64,000 nucleotides of DNA, taken from NCBI RefSeq assembly GCF_900105045.1, contig NZ_LT629739.1:1860001-1924000 (forward strand). The letters are read 5' to 3'. The notes under the pieces are model-generated. The model saw only the letters and a list, made by a program, of their open reading frames with translations. It made no database searches and was not told the origin of the DNA. The DNA is from Brevibacterium picturae (GTDB lineage: Bacteria > Actinomycetota > Actinomycetes > Actinomycetales > Brevibacteriaceae). The position numbers and the translations under genes are program-made. Of this stretch, positions 8,341 to 17,013 are shown piece after piece (the first letter of the stretch is position 1; each line of letters begins with the position of its first letter).

Positions 8341-9588
8341 GTGGCCGGCGGAGTCATCTCTGCAATGACCGCACCTGGACAAACAGCCGGCCTCTCGGTG
8401 TTCACTGAGCCGCTTATTGCGAGTATGGGAATCGACAGAACCGCCCTGTCCTTGTCCTATCTCACCGCCACTCTCATTGGTGCCGCGTTCCAGCCTCTCA
8501 TCGGTAAGGCCTCAGACCGCTGGAACGCTCGCGTCGTCATGGCTGTCATCGCCGTTGGGTTCGCGATCGTGCTGGTGGGGTTGAGCTTTGCCCACGAACT
8601 GTTCGGGCTGACGTTCGGCTACATTGGAGTTCGGATGGCCGGGCAAGGGGCACTGAGCCTGACCGTGGTCACCGCCGTCTCCCGAGCCATCGATCACCGT
8701 CGGGGCCTGGCGCTGGGAATCGCTTCGGCGATCGGATCGACAGGCATTTCCCTGGCGCCGGTCGCCCTGGAGCGCCTGATCACCGCAGTGGGCCCAGCAC
8801 AGACCTGGCGGTGGGAGGCCCTTGCTGTGATCGTCGTGGCCCTGCCGGCGATCCTATTCGTCCGATCGACTGGCCGCCGTGAGTCCACAGCTGGCAGCCC
8901 AGACGCCTCTGACGTCATTTCAATAGAGGGTGACACGGAGACGTCTGTAGACACGGACGGCGCGCAGGTTGCCGATGCGAGACCGTCAAGCGATTGGACG
9001 CTGCCCCAGGCTCGACGAACCGGAATGTTCTGGGTTCTCGCTGCGGCTGTGGCCAGCTCGTCGATGCTCAGCACCGCCCTGGCCTTCCATCAGATCGCGG
9101 TCCTCGGCGGACAAGGGCTGAGCCCGGCCGAGGCGGCGGCGAACTTCATTCCTCAGACCGTCGCGGCACTGTTGGCGACCTTGCTCATCGGTGCTCTCAT
9201 CGACTCGATGAATCCCAAGATCTTCATCATCTTCTCCATGGCCACCACCTCAGCCGCGCTGCTCATGTTGCCCCTGGTGGCTCCCGGATGGACGGCCATC
9301 AGCTATGGCCTCATCCTCGGTGCCGCAGGCGGGTGCCTGCGCGGTATGGAGGGAGCGACCTTCGCCCGCTACTACGGAGTGACCAACATCGGGGCAATTC
9401 GAGGACTGGCCACCGCGATCAGCCTGGGAGCATCAGCCCTGGGCCCCTACGCCTTGGCACTGGGCACCGATCTCACCGGCAGTTTCGCGCTCCCAGCGGC
9501 CCTGCTGGCAGTGATTCCGATCGGCATCGCCATCGTCACCGTTTTCACCTCTCAACCTCGTCATAACGATCCATTGATGGCCGGTTGA
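8341..9588 (+). CDS. Major facilitator superfamily transporter (5' end uncertain)
   Basis: A 415-residue, 12-helix MFS protein with the oxalate/formate-antiporter-like opening (GVISAMTAPGQTAGLSVFTEPL) and the loop-2 motif GKASDRWNARVV. A soluble acidic insert (residues ~180-220) separates the two six-helix halves. The GTG at 8341 is the first usable start, but hydrophobic in-frame sequence (SIGLAWIVTVVAGG) begins ~40 bases before it with no ATG/GTG/TTG after the TGA at 8248. An ATG at 8247 with a plausible leader is in another frame, so a one-base frameshift or an atypical start is likely. Three MerR dyads precede it. It may export a small molecule; the substrate is unknown. Confidence 0.75.
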   Translation: MAGGVISAMTAPGQTAGLSVFTEPLIASMGIDRTALSLSYLTATLIGAAFQPLIGKASDRWNARVVMAVIAVGFAIVLVGLSFAHELFGLTFGYIGVRMAGQGALSLTVVTAVSRAIDHRRGLALGIASAIGSTGISLAPVALERLITAVGPAQTWRWEALAVIVVALPAILFVRSTGRRESTAGSPDASDVISIEGDTETSVDTDGAQVADARPSSDWTLPQARRTGMFWVLAAAVASSSMLSTALAFHQIAVLGGQGLSPAEAAANFIPQTVAALLATLLIGALIDSMNPKIFIIFSMATTSAALLMLPLVAPGWTAISYGLILGAAGGCLRGMEGATFARYYGVTNIGAIRGLATAISLGASALGPYALALGTDLTGSFALPAALLAVIPIGIAIVTVFTSQPRHNDPLMAG

Positions 9589-9700
9589 GCGCCAAGCCCG
9601 ATCGCCGCATGATCTTTGGCCATGGCCGCACAGTTCTTCGTGTGTCTTTCGTCGCCCCGAAATTTGTCTTTCGTCACATTACAGACGGCGAATTAGCATC

Positions 9701-9723
9701 GACTCTCACGTCACGGTAGAGTT
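9701..9723 (+). promoter_or_regulatory. MerR-type operator/promoter of sulP
   Basis: GACTCTCACGTCACGGTAGA followed by GTT: a near-perfect dyad whose right arm TAGAGT could serve as -10 on the plus strand. It lies 143 bases upstream of the sulP ATG. The ACGTCACGGTAG core is almost identical to the minus-strand merR2 site (ACGTTACGGTAG). Confidence 0.6.
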
Positions 9724-9865
9724 GGAAATCGTTCGGGTCGTCCAGGCCCCTTCATTCTGAGTTTCCTGATCCGACAGGCACCACGTCACACTGCTGACAA
9801 CTTCGCCGTTTGATCACTGTTCGCGCTTCTGCACACGAAGCACACTACTGCCCGGAAGGTAGAAG

Positions 9866-11389
9866 ATGACCACTGTCACTGTCGAAACCGACGACACCAA
9901 ACGGTACAGACCAGAACCCTCGGTGTGGACCACTCTGCGGTCGCCCAAACTCCTCACCCGTGAGGCACTTGCAGGCCTCGTCGTGGCCCTTGCGCTGATT
10001 CCCGAGGCGATCTCCTTCTCCATCATCGCTGGCGTCGATCCCCGTGTCGGACTCTTCTCCTCCTTCATCATGGCCGTCTCTATTGCCTTCCTGGGCGGAC
10101 GACCTGCCATGATCACCGGCGCTACCGGTGCTATCGCACTCGTCATCGCCCCCATTGCCCACGAGTACGGGCTCGACTATTTCATCGCCACGGTCATTCT
10201 GGCCGGTGTTTTCCAGATCGTCCTCGCCCTCTTCGGCGCTGCCAAGCTCATGCGGTTCATCCCGCGCAGCGTCATGGTCGGCTTCGTCAATGCCCTGGCC
10301 ATCCTGATCTTCACCGCCCAGCTGCCACAGCTCATCGGAGTTCCCTGGATGGTCTACCCACTCGTTGCAGTGGGCCTGCTCATCATGGTCTTCATGCCCA
10401 AGATCACCAAAATCATTCCAGCGCCATTGGTCTCGATCGTCATCGTCACCGCCGCTGTCATCATTGCCGCGATCAACGTACCGTCCGTCGGTGACCAGGG
10501 CGATCTGCCCGATAGTCTGCCGCAGCTGTTCTTCCCCGACGTCCCGATCAGCTTCGAGACATTCCAGATCATCGCTCCCACCGCCCTGGCGATGGCCCTG
10601 GTCGGATTGATGGAATCACTGATGACTGCGAAGCTCGTTGACGACGTCACCGATACGCACTCGAACAAAACCCGAGAAGGCTGGGGTCAGGGAACCGCGA
10701 ACATTCTGTCGGGATTCTTCGGCGGTATGGGCGGTTGCGCGATGATTGGTCAGACGATGATCAACATCAAGGCCTCTGGAGCCAGGACTCGGATCTCGAC
10801 GTTCTTGGCTGGCATCTTCCTCCTTATTCTCGTCGTTGCTTTGGGTGATGTCGTCGCGATCATTCCCATGGCTGCGCTCGTGGCTGTGATGATCATGGTT
10901 TCTGTCGGTACCTTCGACTGGCACTCGATCAAGATTTCGACCCTGAAGCGCCTGCCCAAGAGCGAGAACTTCGTCATGCTCGTCACGGTCGTCGTTGTCG
11001 TCGCTACTCACAACCTCGCCATCGGTGTCATCGTCGGAGTGTTCGTCGCCTCGGTGATGTTCGTTCGTCGTGTGGCCCACTTCGTCTCTGTCGAACGCGA
11101 GCTCGGTGAGTTCAAGGGACGTGCGGAGGCGAAATACACCGTCACTGGCGAACTCTTCTTCGCTTCGAGCAATGACCTTACGACCTTGTTCGAATACTCG
11201 AAGGATCCCGATCACGTGGTCATCGACATGTCCCAGTCACACATTTGGGACGCGTCGACCGTGGCAACACTCGATGCTGTCGAAACGAAGTACGAACAGC
11301 AGGGTAAGAGAGTCAAGATCATCGGAATGAACGACTATACCGATGATTTCCATACCCGCCTCACCGGCGGCCTTGGCCAGGGTCACTGA
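9866..11389 (+). CDS. SulP-family anion transporter with C-terminal STAS domain
   Basis: A 507-residue SLC26/SulP protein. The N-terminal ~400 residues are membrane helices with the family signatures GLVVALALIPEAISFSIIAGVDP and GGRPAMITGATGAIALV. The last ~100 residues form a STAS domain (VVIDMSQSHIWDASTVATLD). SulP proteins carry sulfate, bicarbonate or related oxyanions by proton or sodium coupling. The ATG at 9866 has a GGAAGG site. A MerR dyad (9701-9723) lies upstream. It is transcribed alone, convergent with the PucR-like remnant (13-bp gap). On an element carrying pst and ars genes an oxyanion role is plausible, but the substrate cannot be read from sequence. Confidence 0.85.
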   Translation: MTTVTVETDDTKRYRPEPSVWTTLRSPKLLTREALAGLVVALALIPEAISFSIIAGVDPRVGLFSSFIMAVSIAFLGGRPAMITGATGAIALVIAPIAHEYGLDYFIATVILAGVFQIVLALFGAAKLMRFIPRSVMVGFVNALAILIFTAQLPQLIGVPWMVYPLVAVGLLIMVFMPKITKIIPAPLVSIVIVTAAVIIAAINVPSVGDQGDLPDSLPQLFFPDVPISFETFQIIAPTALAMALVGLMESLMTAKLVDDVTDTHSNKTREGWGQGTANILSGFFGGMGGCAMIGQTMINIKASGARTRISTFLAGIFLLILVVALGDVVAIIPMAALVAVMIMVSVGTFDWHSIKISTLKRLPKSENFVMLVTVVVVVATHNLAIGVIVGVFVASVMFVRRVAHFVSVERELGEFKGRAEAKYTVTGELFFASSNDLTTLFEYSKDPDHVVIDMSQSHIWDASTVATLDAVETKYEQQGKRVKIIGMNDYTDDFHTRLTGGLGQGH

Positions 11390-11401
11390 CCCCTTAGTCT
11401 C

Positions 11402-12007
11402 CTAATGTGCGGTGGCTGAGATCTCAAGGGTGTAGGCGACGACGGTGCTGAATACTTCAGACGTATGACGGATGAGGAGTTCAGCATCGTCGTGTTTCGC
11501 CGCACCGACTAACCCTTCCCACAACACTGTGAGGTAGTGGCCACCTGCCAGCCGGTTCGCCGTCAGGTGAGGACCAGGTCGGGCGAGAGGGGGCTCGCTG
11601 TTTGTTGGCATTGGAGCAGAAGACGAACACCCACCTGTTCGCAGATTCTCAATCAGGGTCTGAAACGACAGTCGAGCAGCCTGGCGGAGGTCGACGTCGG
11701 CTATCGGAGATGAGTGACTCCCGCTGGCTATGGCTCGTGACATCAAGGTGGCGGTGAGGTCGTCGACGTCGAGGTCGGAAAGGATCTTGCCCCAGCGCTC
11801 GTCATTGCCGGGCAGCGGCTGCTCGGCAAGCGATCGGCCGGAGGCACTCTCAGAGGAGGGACTTTCGTCCCTGTTGTCTCTGCCGACGTCATCGTGGGTG
11901 CGCCTGATAGGAGAGGTCACTTTCCCACAATAGATCCGAAGCCCAACTTTTAATATGCAATCCGGAACATTTACTCCTGAGGACCTCAAAGACCGAGGCC
12001 CCCTCAA
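11402..12007 (-). CDS. Truncated PucR/CdaR-like regulator N-terminal region
   Basis: The C-terminal 120 residues (DLDVDDLTATLMSRAIAS ... LRQAARLSFQTLIENL ... GGHYLTVLWEGLVGAA ... LIRHTSEVFSTVVAYT) resemble the helical N-terminal sensory region of PucR/CdaR-type activators. The GGDEF-like and C-terminal HTH domains that should follow are absent: the frame stops right at the end of sulP. The N-terminal ~60 residues from the TTG at 12007 look unlike protein, so the true start is uncertain and the gene is probably a remnant cut when sulP was placed beside it. No DNA-binding function can be expected from this fragment. Confidence 0.4.
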   Translation of the reverse strand: MRGPRSLRSSGVNVPDCILKVGLRIYCGKVTSPIRRTHDDVGRDNRDESPSSESASGRSLAEQPLPGNDERWGKILSDLDVDDLTATLMSRAIASGSHSSPIADVDLRQAARLSFQTLIENLRTGGCSSSAPMPTNSEPPLARPGPHLTANRLAGGHYLTVLWEGLVGAAKHDDAELLIRHTSEVFSTVVAYTLEISATAH

Positions 12008-12017
12008 GTGAGTTAAA

Positions 12018-12051
12018 GATCAAGCGGACATCCGAAGATGCCCGCTTGATC
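12018..12051. repeat. Long hairpin (10-bp plus 4-bp stem)
   Basis: GATCAAGCGG (12018-12027) and CCGCTTGATC (12042-12051) pair perfectly. After one A/C mismatch, CATC and GATG pair around a CGAA tetraloop. A second small inverted repeat, GGCCC...GGGCC, follows at 12052-12066. There is no T-run on either strand. It could be a bidirectional terminator or a structured remnant; it belongs to no recognised RNA family that I can see. Confidence 0.45.
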
Positions 12052-12066
12052 GGCCCGGTCAGGGCC

Positions 12067-12493
12067 TGACAACGTTGCGGCCCGGGCATGTCTCCGAACC
12101 TCAACAACTACATTTTACGCCCAGCAAAGCTTGTCAGTAACTGATCCTCGACTTCCGGCCGGAATGAGGCCGGAGCAAGCGACGAACGCCAGACGCGACC
12201 GGCTAGCTCACGTTCTCAACGGCAGAAGCCCGATCCCTGTTGGTAGGACTCGCTTGGAGGACGGCCAATAACGAAAAGTCACTCCGGTGACCTTGTCGAA
12301 GATGCGCGAGTGGCGGCCTACACAAGAAAAGTGTCTAGCGCGGCTGCGGTTGAAGAGAATCGCCGCACTTGGCCGAAAATCGTTCGCGTAGCACTCCAAT
12401 TTAGACCAAACGCGATTTGGACTGAATCCACATACACCGCATTCGCCCACATTGACTTCCAGTCAGCGCAAAAGAGGATTCAGTCCCAAGCCA
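12067..12493. other. Non-coding stretch between the PucR-like remnant and pst
   Basis: No supported gene; the sequence is more AT-rich than its surroundings. Short frames on both strands lack family resemblance and ribosome sites. Confidence 0.35.
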
Positions 12494-12499
12494 CGTTCA

Positions 12500-12521
12500 G
12501 TTCACCTCACATTCATATAGG
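12500..12521 (+). promoter_or_regulatory. Candidate PHO box upstream of pstS
   Basis: GTTCACCTCAC then ATTCATATAGG: two 11-bp direct units led by (G/A)TTCA, with another GTTCA five bases before (12495-12499). This spacing matches actinobacterial PhoP boxes, which activate pst under phosphate starvation. It is ~96 bases before pstS. Assignment is by consensus only. Confidence 0.45.
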
Positions 12522-12617
12522 CGATCTTCAATATGAAACGTATAGATGAATAACTATCTGACTGCTGCACTGTGGCGATCTGTGATGGCCTTGAGGGGTC
12601 CCAACTGAAGGTGGAAC

Positions 12618-13565
12618 GTGAAGAAGAATTTTGCACAATTGTCCTCCGCATGTTTTATCGGAGCTGCCGCGCTGGCCCTCGCCGCATGCGGCGGGCAGAA
12701 TGCCGGCTCATCCGACGGCGGTAGCGGCCTGTCTGGCGAGGTGACGACAGACGGATCATCGACCGTCGCCCCACTGACTGAGGCGGCCGCGGATATGTAC
12801 CGCGAGGTTGAACCGGGAGTGAACGTGTCAGTCTCTACATCAGGAACCGGCGGTGGATTCAAATCGTTCTGCGCTGGCGAGACTGATATCTCCAATGCAT
12901 CGCGACCAATCTCGAAGGAAGAAATTGCGGACTGCGAATCCAATGGTGTTGAGTACACCGAAATCGTCGCCGCAAACGACGGGCTCTCCGTCATTGTGAA
13001 TCCAGAAAACGACTGGGCGACGAATCTGACCGTGGAGCAGCTGCAAAAGATTTGGGCACCCGAGTCTGAAGGAAAGATTACGAACTGGAACCAGGTCGAC
13101 CCATCCTTCCCTGACGAGGAACTGACCTTGTTCGGGGCCGGTACCGACTCCGGGACGTTCGACTACTTCACTGAGGCGATCAATGGCGAAGAGGGAGCGA
13201 TTCGCACTGACTACAGCCCGTCCGAAGACGACAACATCACTATCCAAGGTGTGTCTGGCGCCAAAGGAGCCGTTGGATTCCTCGGGCTCAGCTACGTCGA
13301 AGAAAACGAGGGGGCCATCAAGGCGACCTCTGTTGACGACGTGACTCCCAGCACAGAAACCGTTCAGGACGGCAGCTACACTCCACTAGGCCGGGAGCTG
13401 TTCATCTACGTGAATAACTCGTCCTACAGTGAAGACGAAGCGGCTAAGTCATTCGTAGACTTCTACGTTGAGAACTCCACCGACGTGGCCGATCGAGCGC
13501 TCTTCGTCCCACTCACCGAGGACCAAGTGACCACTGCACGGGATGAGCTCGCCAGCCTCGGCTGA
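12618..13565 (+). CDS. pstS: Phosphate ABC transporter substrate-binding lipoprotein PstS
   Basis: A 315-residue secreted binding protein. The N-terminus is a lipoprotein signal with lipobox ALAACG (Cys ~24), followed by a Gly/Ser linker. The mature protein opens with TTDGSSTVAPLTEAAADMY and contains SGTGGGFKSFCAGETDISNASR and FGAGTDSGTFDYFTEAI, the phosphate-binding loops of PstS. It delivers phosphate to PstCA at the membrane. The GTG at 12618 has a GAAGGTGG site. It begins a pstS-C-A-B operon with a candidate PHO box upstream. Next to arsenic genes, a phosphate-selective uptake system would limit arsenate entry; that link is inference. Confidence 0.92.
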   Translation: MKKNFAQLSSACFIGAAALALAACGGQNAGSSDGGSGLSGEVTTDGSSTVAPLTEAAADMYREVEPGVNVSVSTSGTGGGFKSFCAGETDISNASRPISKEEIADCESNGVEYTEIVAANDGLSVIVNPENDWATNLTVEQLQKIWAPESEGKITNWNQVDPSFPDEELTLFGAGTDSGTFDYFTEAINGEEGAIRTDYSPSEDDNITIQGVSGAKGAVGFLGLSYVEENEGAIKATSVDDVTPSTETVQDGSYTPLGRELFIYVNNSSYSEDEAAKSFVDFYVENSTDVADRALFVPLTEDQVTTARDELASLG

Positions 13566-13585
13566 GCACATTCGCCTGCATAACT

Positions 13586-14542
13586 ATGACTATCACCTCA
13601 GCCGGTACTCGCCGCCCGACCACAAGGTCGGACGGCGAGGCCCCCGTCCTCTTTACCGCGCGCCGCCGATGGTCCGAATCGGTGATCAAACTCGTACTGC
13701 GGTTAGCCGCGATTCTCACCATCGCCACGACCGTTGGAATACTCATCGCGCTCGTCATACCGTCGATCTCGTTCTTCAGCGAAGTCTCCATCATAGAATT
13801 CCTCTTCGGCACGCGATGGGCTCCCCGCTTCGCCCAGGCATCATTCGGCGTCGTTCCACTCATCACCGCTACGCTCTGGACGACAATGATTGCGCTGATC
13901 GTTGCCGTACCCCTTGGTCTCGGGGCCGCGATTCTGTTGTCAGAGTACGCTCACCCGCGTCTTCGCAAGATCCTCAAGCCGATGCTCGAGATCCTCGCGG
14001 GCGTGCCAACGGTCGTCTACGGGTTCTTTGCACTGCAATTCGTTCAAACAACCGTTCTACGAGAATGGTTGGGACTACCTACACAGGCCTTTAGCGTCCT
14101 GTCCGCAGGACTGGTCATGGGAGTCATGATCGTGCCTACCATCGCTTCGCTAGCAGAGGATGCGATGTCCTCGGTACCGAGCGCATTGCGCCAAGGCAGC
14201 GCAGCACTTGGAGCCAACCGCATGCAGACTTCCCTGCGTGTCGTGTTCCCGGCTGCCCTGTCGGGAATCGTCGCCGCCGTCGTGCTCGGTATTTCACGAG
14301 CAGTCGGCGAAACGATGATCGTCGCGATCGCGGCGGGAAATCAGGCGCAGATCGTCGCTAGCCCATTGGACCAAGGACAGACAATGACCGGTTTCATCGC
14401 GAATGCCGCGCTCGGAGACTCCCGTGTGGGAAGTCTTGAGTACAACACTCTATTCGCCGTGGGGCTGCTGCTGTTCCTCCTCACCATGCTGATCAACGCC
14501 ATCAGTATCGGATTCGTTCGACGATATCGAGAGGTCTACTGA
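13586..14542 (+). CDS. pstC: Phosphate ABC transporter permease PstC
   Basis: A 318-residue permease with six membrane helices, an N-terminal cytoplasmic tail rich in Arg/Thr, and the MetI-type coupling motif region GSAALGANRMQTSLRVVFPAALSGIVAAVVLGISRAVGE. LFGTRWAPRFAQASFGVVPLITATLW is typical of PstC. It pairs with PstA as the membrane channel. The ATG at 13586 lies 20 bases after pstS; the ribosome site is weak, so coupling to pstS is likely. Its stop overlaps the pstA start by one base (TGATG). Confidence 0.92.
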   Translation: MTITSAGTRRPTTRSDGEAPVLFTARRRWSESVIKLVLRLAAILTIATTVGILIALVIPSISFFSEVSIIEFLFGTRWAPRFAQASFGVVPLITATLWTTMIALIVAVPLGLGAAILLSEYAHPRLRKILKPMLEILAGVPTVVYGFFALQFVQTTVLREWLGLPTQAFSVLSAGLVMGVMIVPTIASLAEDAMSSVPSALRQGSAALGANRMQTSLRVVFPAALSGIVAAVVLGISRAVGETMIVAIAAGNQAQIVASPLDQGQTMTGFIANAALGDSRVGSLEYNTLFAVGLLLFLLTMLINAISIGFVRRYREVY

Positions 14543-15447
14543 TGAAGGCTGACAACCGAACCTCAGAAAGCGACATTCGCCCTCTGAAGTTGGGAGGAAA
14601 TGCCGAGCGGGCGCCGCGCCCGCTGATCTTCCTCGGGTTGCTGTGGTTATCGCTCCTGGTTGCCTTCAGTGTCCTCGTCACGCTCCTGGTGACGATCCTG
14701 GTCGAAGGGCTCCCGGTGCTGAGTTCGGACTTGGTGACGGAGTACCCGTCTTCACGGCCCGAAGAAGCCGGCGCACGACCGGCTATCCTGGGCTCTGTTT
14801 GGGTCATCATCACTACTGCAGTGCTCACTCTTCCATTGGGAATCGCTGCCGCCGTCCACCTCGAAGAGTTCGCAGACAAACACAACTGGCTGAACCGTCT
14901 GATCGAGCTCAACGTCCAGAACCTCGCTGCCGTACCGTCGATCATCTATGGCCTCCTGGCGTTGGGGTTTCTCGCTATGTTGCAGGTCGACAACAAGAAC
15001 ATCGTCATCGGCGGTGCTCTCGCGCTGTCACTCCTCATTCTCCCCGTGGTGATCATGGCTACCAGGGAAGGCCTGCGCGCGGTGCCTCGAGAGATCCGTG
15101 ACGCGTCACTGGCGCTGGGAGCGACACCATGGCAGACAGTGTGGCGTCAAGTGCTACCTGCATCGGTCCCATCGATTGCCACCGGCTCGATTCTCGCACT
15201 CTCCCGTGCACTCGGAGAGGCAGCTCCACTCCTCGTCCTTGGGGCACTGGTATACATCACATTCGACCCCAATGGGCTGCTCAGCGGCTACACCACGCTT
15301 CCGATCCAGATATTCAACTGGACCGGAAGGCCACAGGAAGGATTCCATCAGCTCGCCGCGGCCACCAGTGTTCTCCTGCTGATTGTCCTTCTTCTCATGA
15401 ACGCTTTAGCCATCTATATCCGCAACGCCTACCAGAAAAGGTGGTGA
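14542..15447 (+). CDS. pstA: Phosphate ABC transporter permease PstA
   Basis: A 301-residue permease, six helices, with the EAA-type loop [48 protein letters not shown] conserved in PstA. It forms the channel with PstC. The start overlaps the pstC stop by one base, giving tight translational coupling; pstB follows after two bases. Length and topology are normal. Confidence 0.92.
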   Translation: MKADNRTSESDIRPLKLGGNAERAPRPLIFLGLLWLSLLVAFSVLVTLLVTILVEGLPVLSSDLVTEYPSSRPEEAGARPAILGSVWVIITTAVLTLPLGIAAAVHLEEFADKHNWLNRLIELNVQNLAAVPSIIYGLLALGFLAMLQVDNKNIVIGGALALSLLILPVVIMATREGLRAVPREIRDASLALGATPWQTVWRQVLPASVPSIATGSILALSRALGEAAPLLVLGALVYITFDPNGLLSGYTTLPIQIFNWTGRPQEGFHQLAAATSVLLLIVLLLMNALAIYIRNAYQKRW

Positions 15448-15449
15448 CC

Positions 15450-16319
15450 ATGAGTGACATGACTACTCAGTCCAGCTCGTCGCCCGAGCCGCGCCCACAC
15501 TTTCACGCTGCAAACCATGGAAACCTTCCTCCCGTATCAAACCAACTCCTCGGTTGCGAAGACCTCGATGTCTACTACGGAGCGTTCCGTGCTGTGACGG
15601 AAGTAGATCTCGAGTTCAACCGGAATGAAATAACCGCGCTGATCGGACCATCCGGCTGCGGAAAGTCGACACTGCTGCGATCCCTGAATCGAATGAACGA
15701 TTTGATCGACGGCGCACGCGTTGAGGGAACAGTGAACTTCATGGGTCAGAACATCTATGCCAAGGGAGTCGACCCTATTGAGGTCAGACGGCGCATCGGC
15801 ATGGTATTCCAAAAGCCCAATCCGTTCCCGAAGTCAATCTACGACAACATCGCCTACGGCCCCCGAGTCACTGGAATGTCGGTGAGCTCAATGGATGACC
15901 TGGTCGAGGAATCCCTCACTAAGGCGGCGCTGTGGAGCGAGGTCAAAGATAAGCTCAAGGCCCCCGCCTTCGGACTATCAGGTGGACAGCAGCAGCGCAT
16001 GTGCATTGCACGAACCATTGCGGTCAAGCCCGAAGTGATCCTCATGGACGAGCCGTGCTCGGCACTCGATCCCATCGCGACCATGCGAATCGAAGACCTC
16101 ATGCATGAACTACGAGAAGACTTCACCATCGTGATCGTCACTCATAACATGCAGCAGGCGGCTCGAGTCGCCGATCGCACAGCATTCTTCACCGCACACG
16201 CCGAAGAGACGACGGGAAATCGCACCGGCGTATTGGTGGAGTTCGACCGAACGGCAGAGATATTCGAGAATCCGAAAGACAAGCGCACCGAGGACTACAT
16301 CTCAGGTAGGTTTGGGTGA
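15450..16319 (+). CDS. pstB: Phosphate ABC transporter ATP-binding protein PstB
   Basis: A 289-residue ABC ATPase. Walker [10 protein letters not shown], signature [12 protein letters not shown], Walker [14 protein letters not shown] and the switch His in [19 protein letters not shown] are all present. [17 protein letters not shown] is diagnostic of PstB. Length is slightly above the usual ~255 because of an N-terminal Ser/Pro/His-rich extension of ~35 residues. The ATG at 15450 follows AGGTGG and lies two bases after pstA; an open frame extends upstream inside pstA but is not used. No phoU follows. Instead a response-regulator-like gene overlaps its stop (GTGA). Confidence 0.93.
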   Translation: MSDMTTQSSSSPEPRPHFHAANHGNLPPVSNQLLGCEDLDVYYGAFRAVTEVDLEFNRNEITALIGPSGCGKSTLLRSLNRMNDLIDGARVEGTVNFMGQNIYAKGVDPIEVRRRIGMVFQKPNPFPKSIYDNIAYGPRVTGMSVSSMDDLVEESLTKAALWSEVKDKLKAPAFGLSGGQQQRMCIARTIAVKPEVILMDEPCSALDPIATMRIEDLMHELREDFTIVIVTHNMQQAARVADRTAFFTAHAEETTGNRTGVLVEFDRTAEIFENPKDKRTEDYISGRFG

Positions 16320-16915
16320 GCCAGGTCGTTTATGGGCAACGTCGCCTGTTTGTCCTGGGAAACAACGAAGCAGTGCGGGCAGCCGCGGCAGAGTTCCGAT
16401 ACATCGGGGCAAGCGTCACCCTATGCACACGCGTCACAGATGCCCTCGCCGGTCTCGCCCGCGAGCCCGACACCATGCTGATTGTCTCTTCCGACCTCCC
16501 TGCTGAAGCAGTGACTATTGCCGTCGAGCTGGCTGCTTCGATCCGTCAGCGCAGTGTTTTTCTCGGAATCGCTCCTGGCACAGACGACGAACTGATTCGA
16601 CAGGCTTTTCGCTTGGGAGCCCGTGCCATCGTCGTGCTGCCACTCACCGCTGATCGATTGCAGCGTCTCCTGCAGACACTGCCGAGCGCACCCGGTAACG
16701 AAGGACGACGGCTTAGCCAATCTCCGAGGTACATTGGCCGACTCAATGCAACCACTGACCTCGTGCCCAGTCGAGTCGCGCCATCGAATCACGGCAGAAC
16801 TGGTGTTCCTGAATCTTCTGGCGAAGTCGGCACTCGTCATCGACAGCCCCGGGCAGAGTGCATTCAATCAAGAGGGATAGGCCCGGGATACGGCGGCATG
16901 CGGGTAGTCATGTGA
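16316..16915 (+). CDS. Receiver-like protein with a broken winged-helix tail (probable decayed response regulator)
   Basis: The first ~120 residues ([23 protein letters not shown] ... LARLAREPD-like ... [14 protein letters not shown] ... [26 protein letters not shown]) fit a CheY-like fold. The phosphoacceptor Asp is replaced (LIVSSDLP), as in pseudo-receivers. After residue ~125 this frame becomes unlike protein, while frame 3 (to a stop at 16880) gives [25 protein letters not shown], like the start of an OmpR winged helix. A frameshift near 16700-16790 and a truncated DNA-binding domain are therefore likely. The GTG start overlaps the pstB stop, so it is the fifth gene of the pst operon. 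It may be non-functional. Confidence 0.5.
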   Translation: MSQVVYGQRRLFVLGNNEAVRAAAAEFRYIGASVTLCTRVTDALAGLAREPDTMLIVSSDLPAEAVTIAVELAASIRQRSVFLGIAPGTDDELIRQAFRLGARAIVVLPLTADRLQRLLQTLPSAPGNEGRRLSQSPRYIGRLNATTDLVPSRVAPSNHGRTGVPESSGEVGTRHRQPRAECIQSRGIGPGYGGMRVVM

Positions 16916-17013
16916 TGCCCAAAACTCGTCGCCCAGCCCTGCCACAGGCGATGCCTCCGTTAGTGATGACCTCAGGAGAAGCTGACGACACAGGCGCTGT
17001 TGATACGTCGCGA

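Noticed and set aside
15129..15449. Upstream extension of pstB inside pstA
   Set aside because: It is an out-of-frame shadow of pstA; pstB begins at 15450 next to its own ribosome site.
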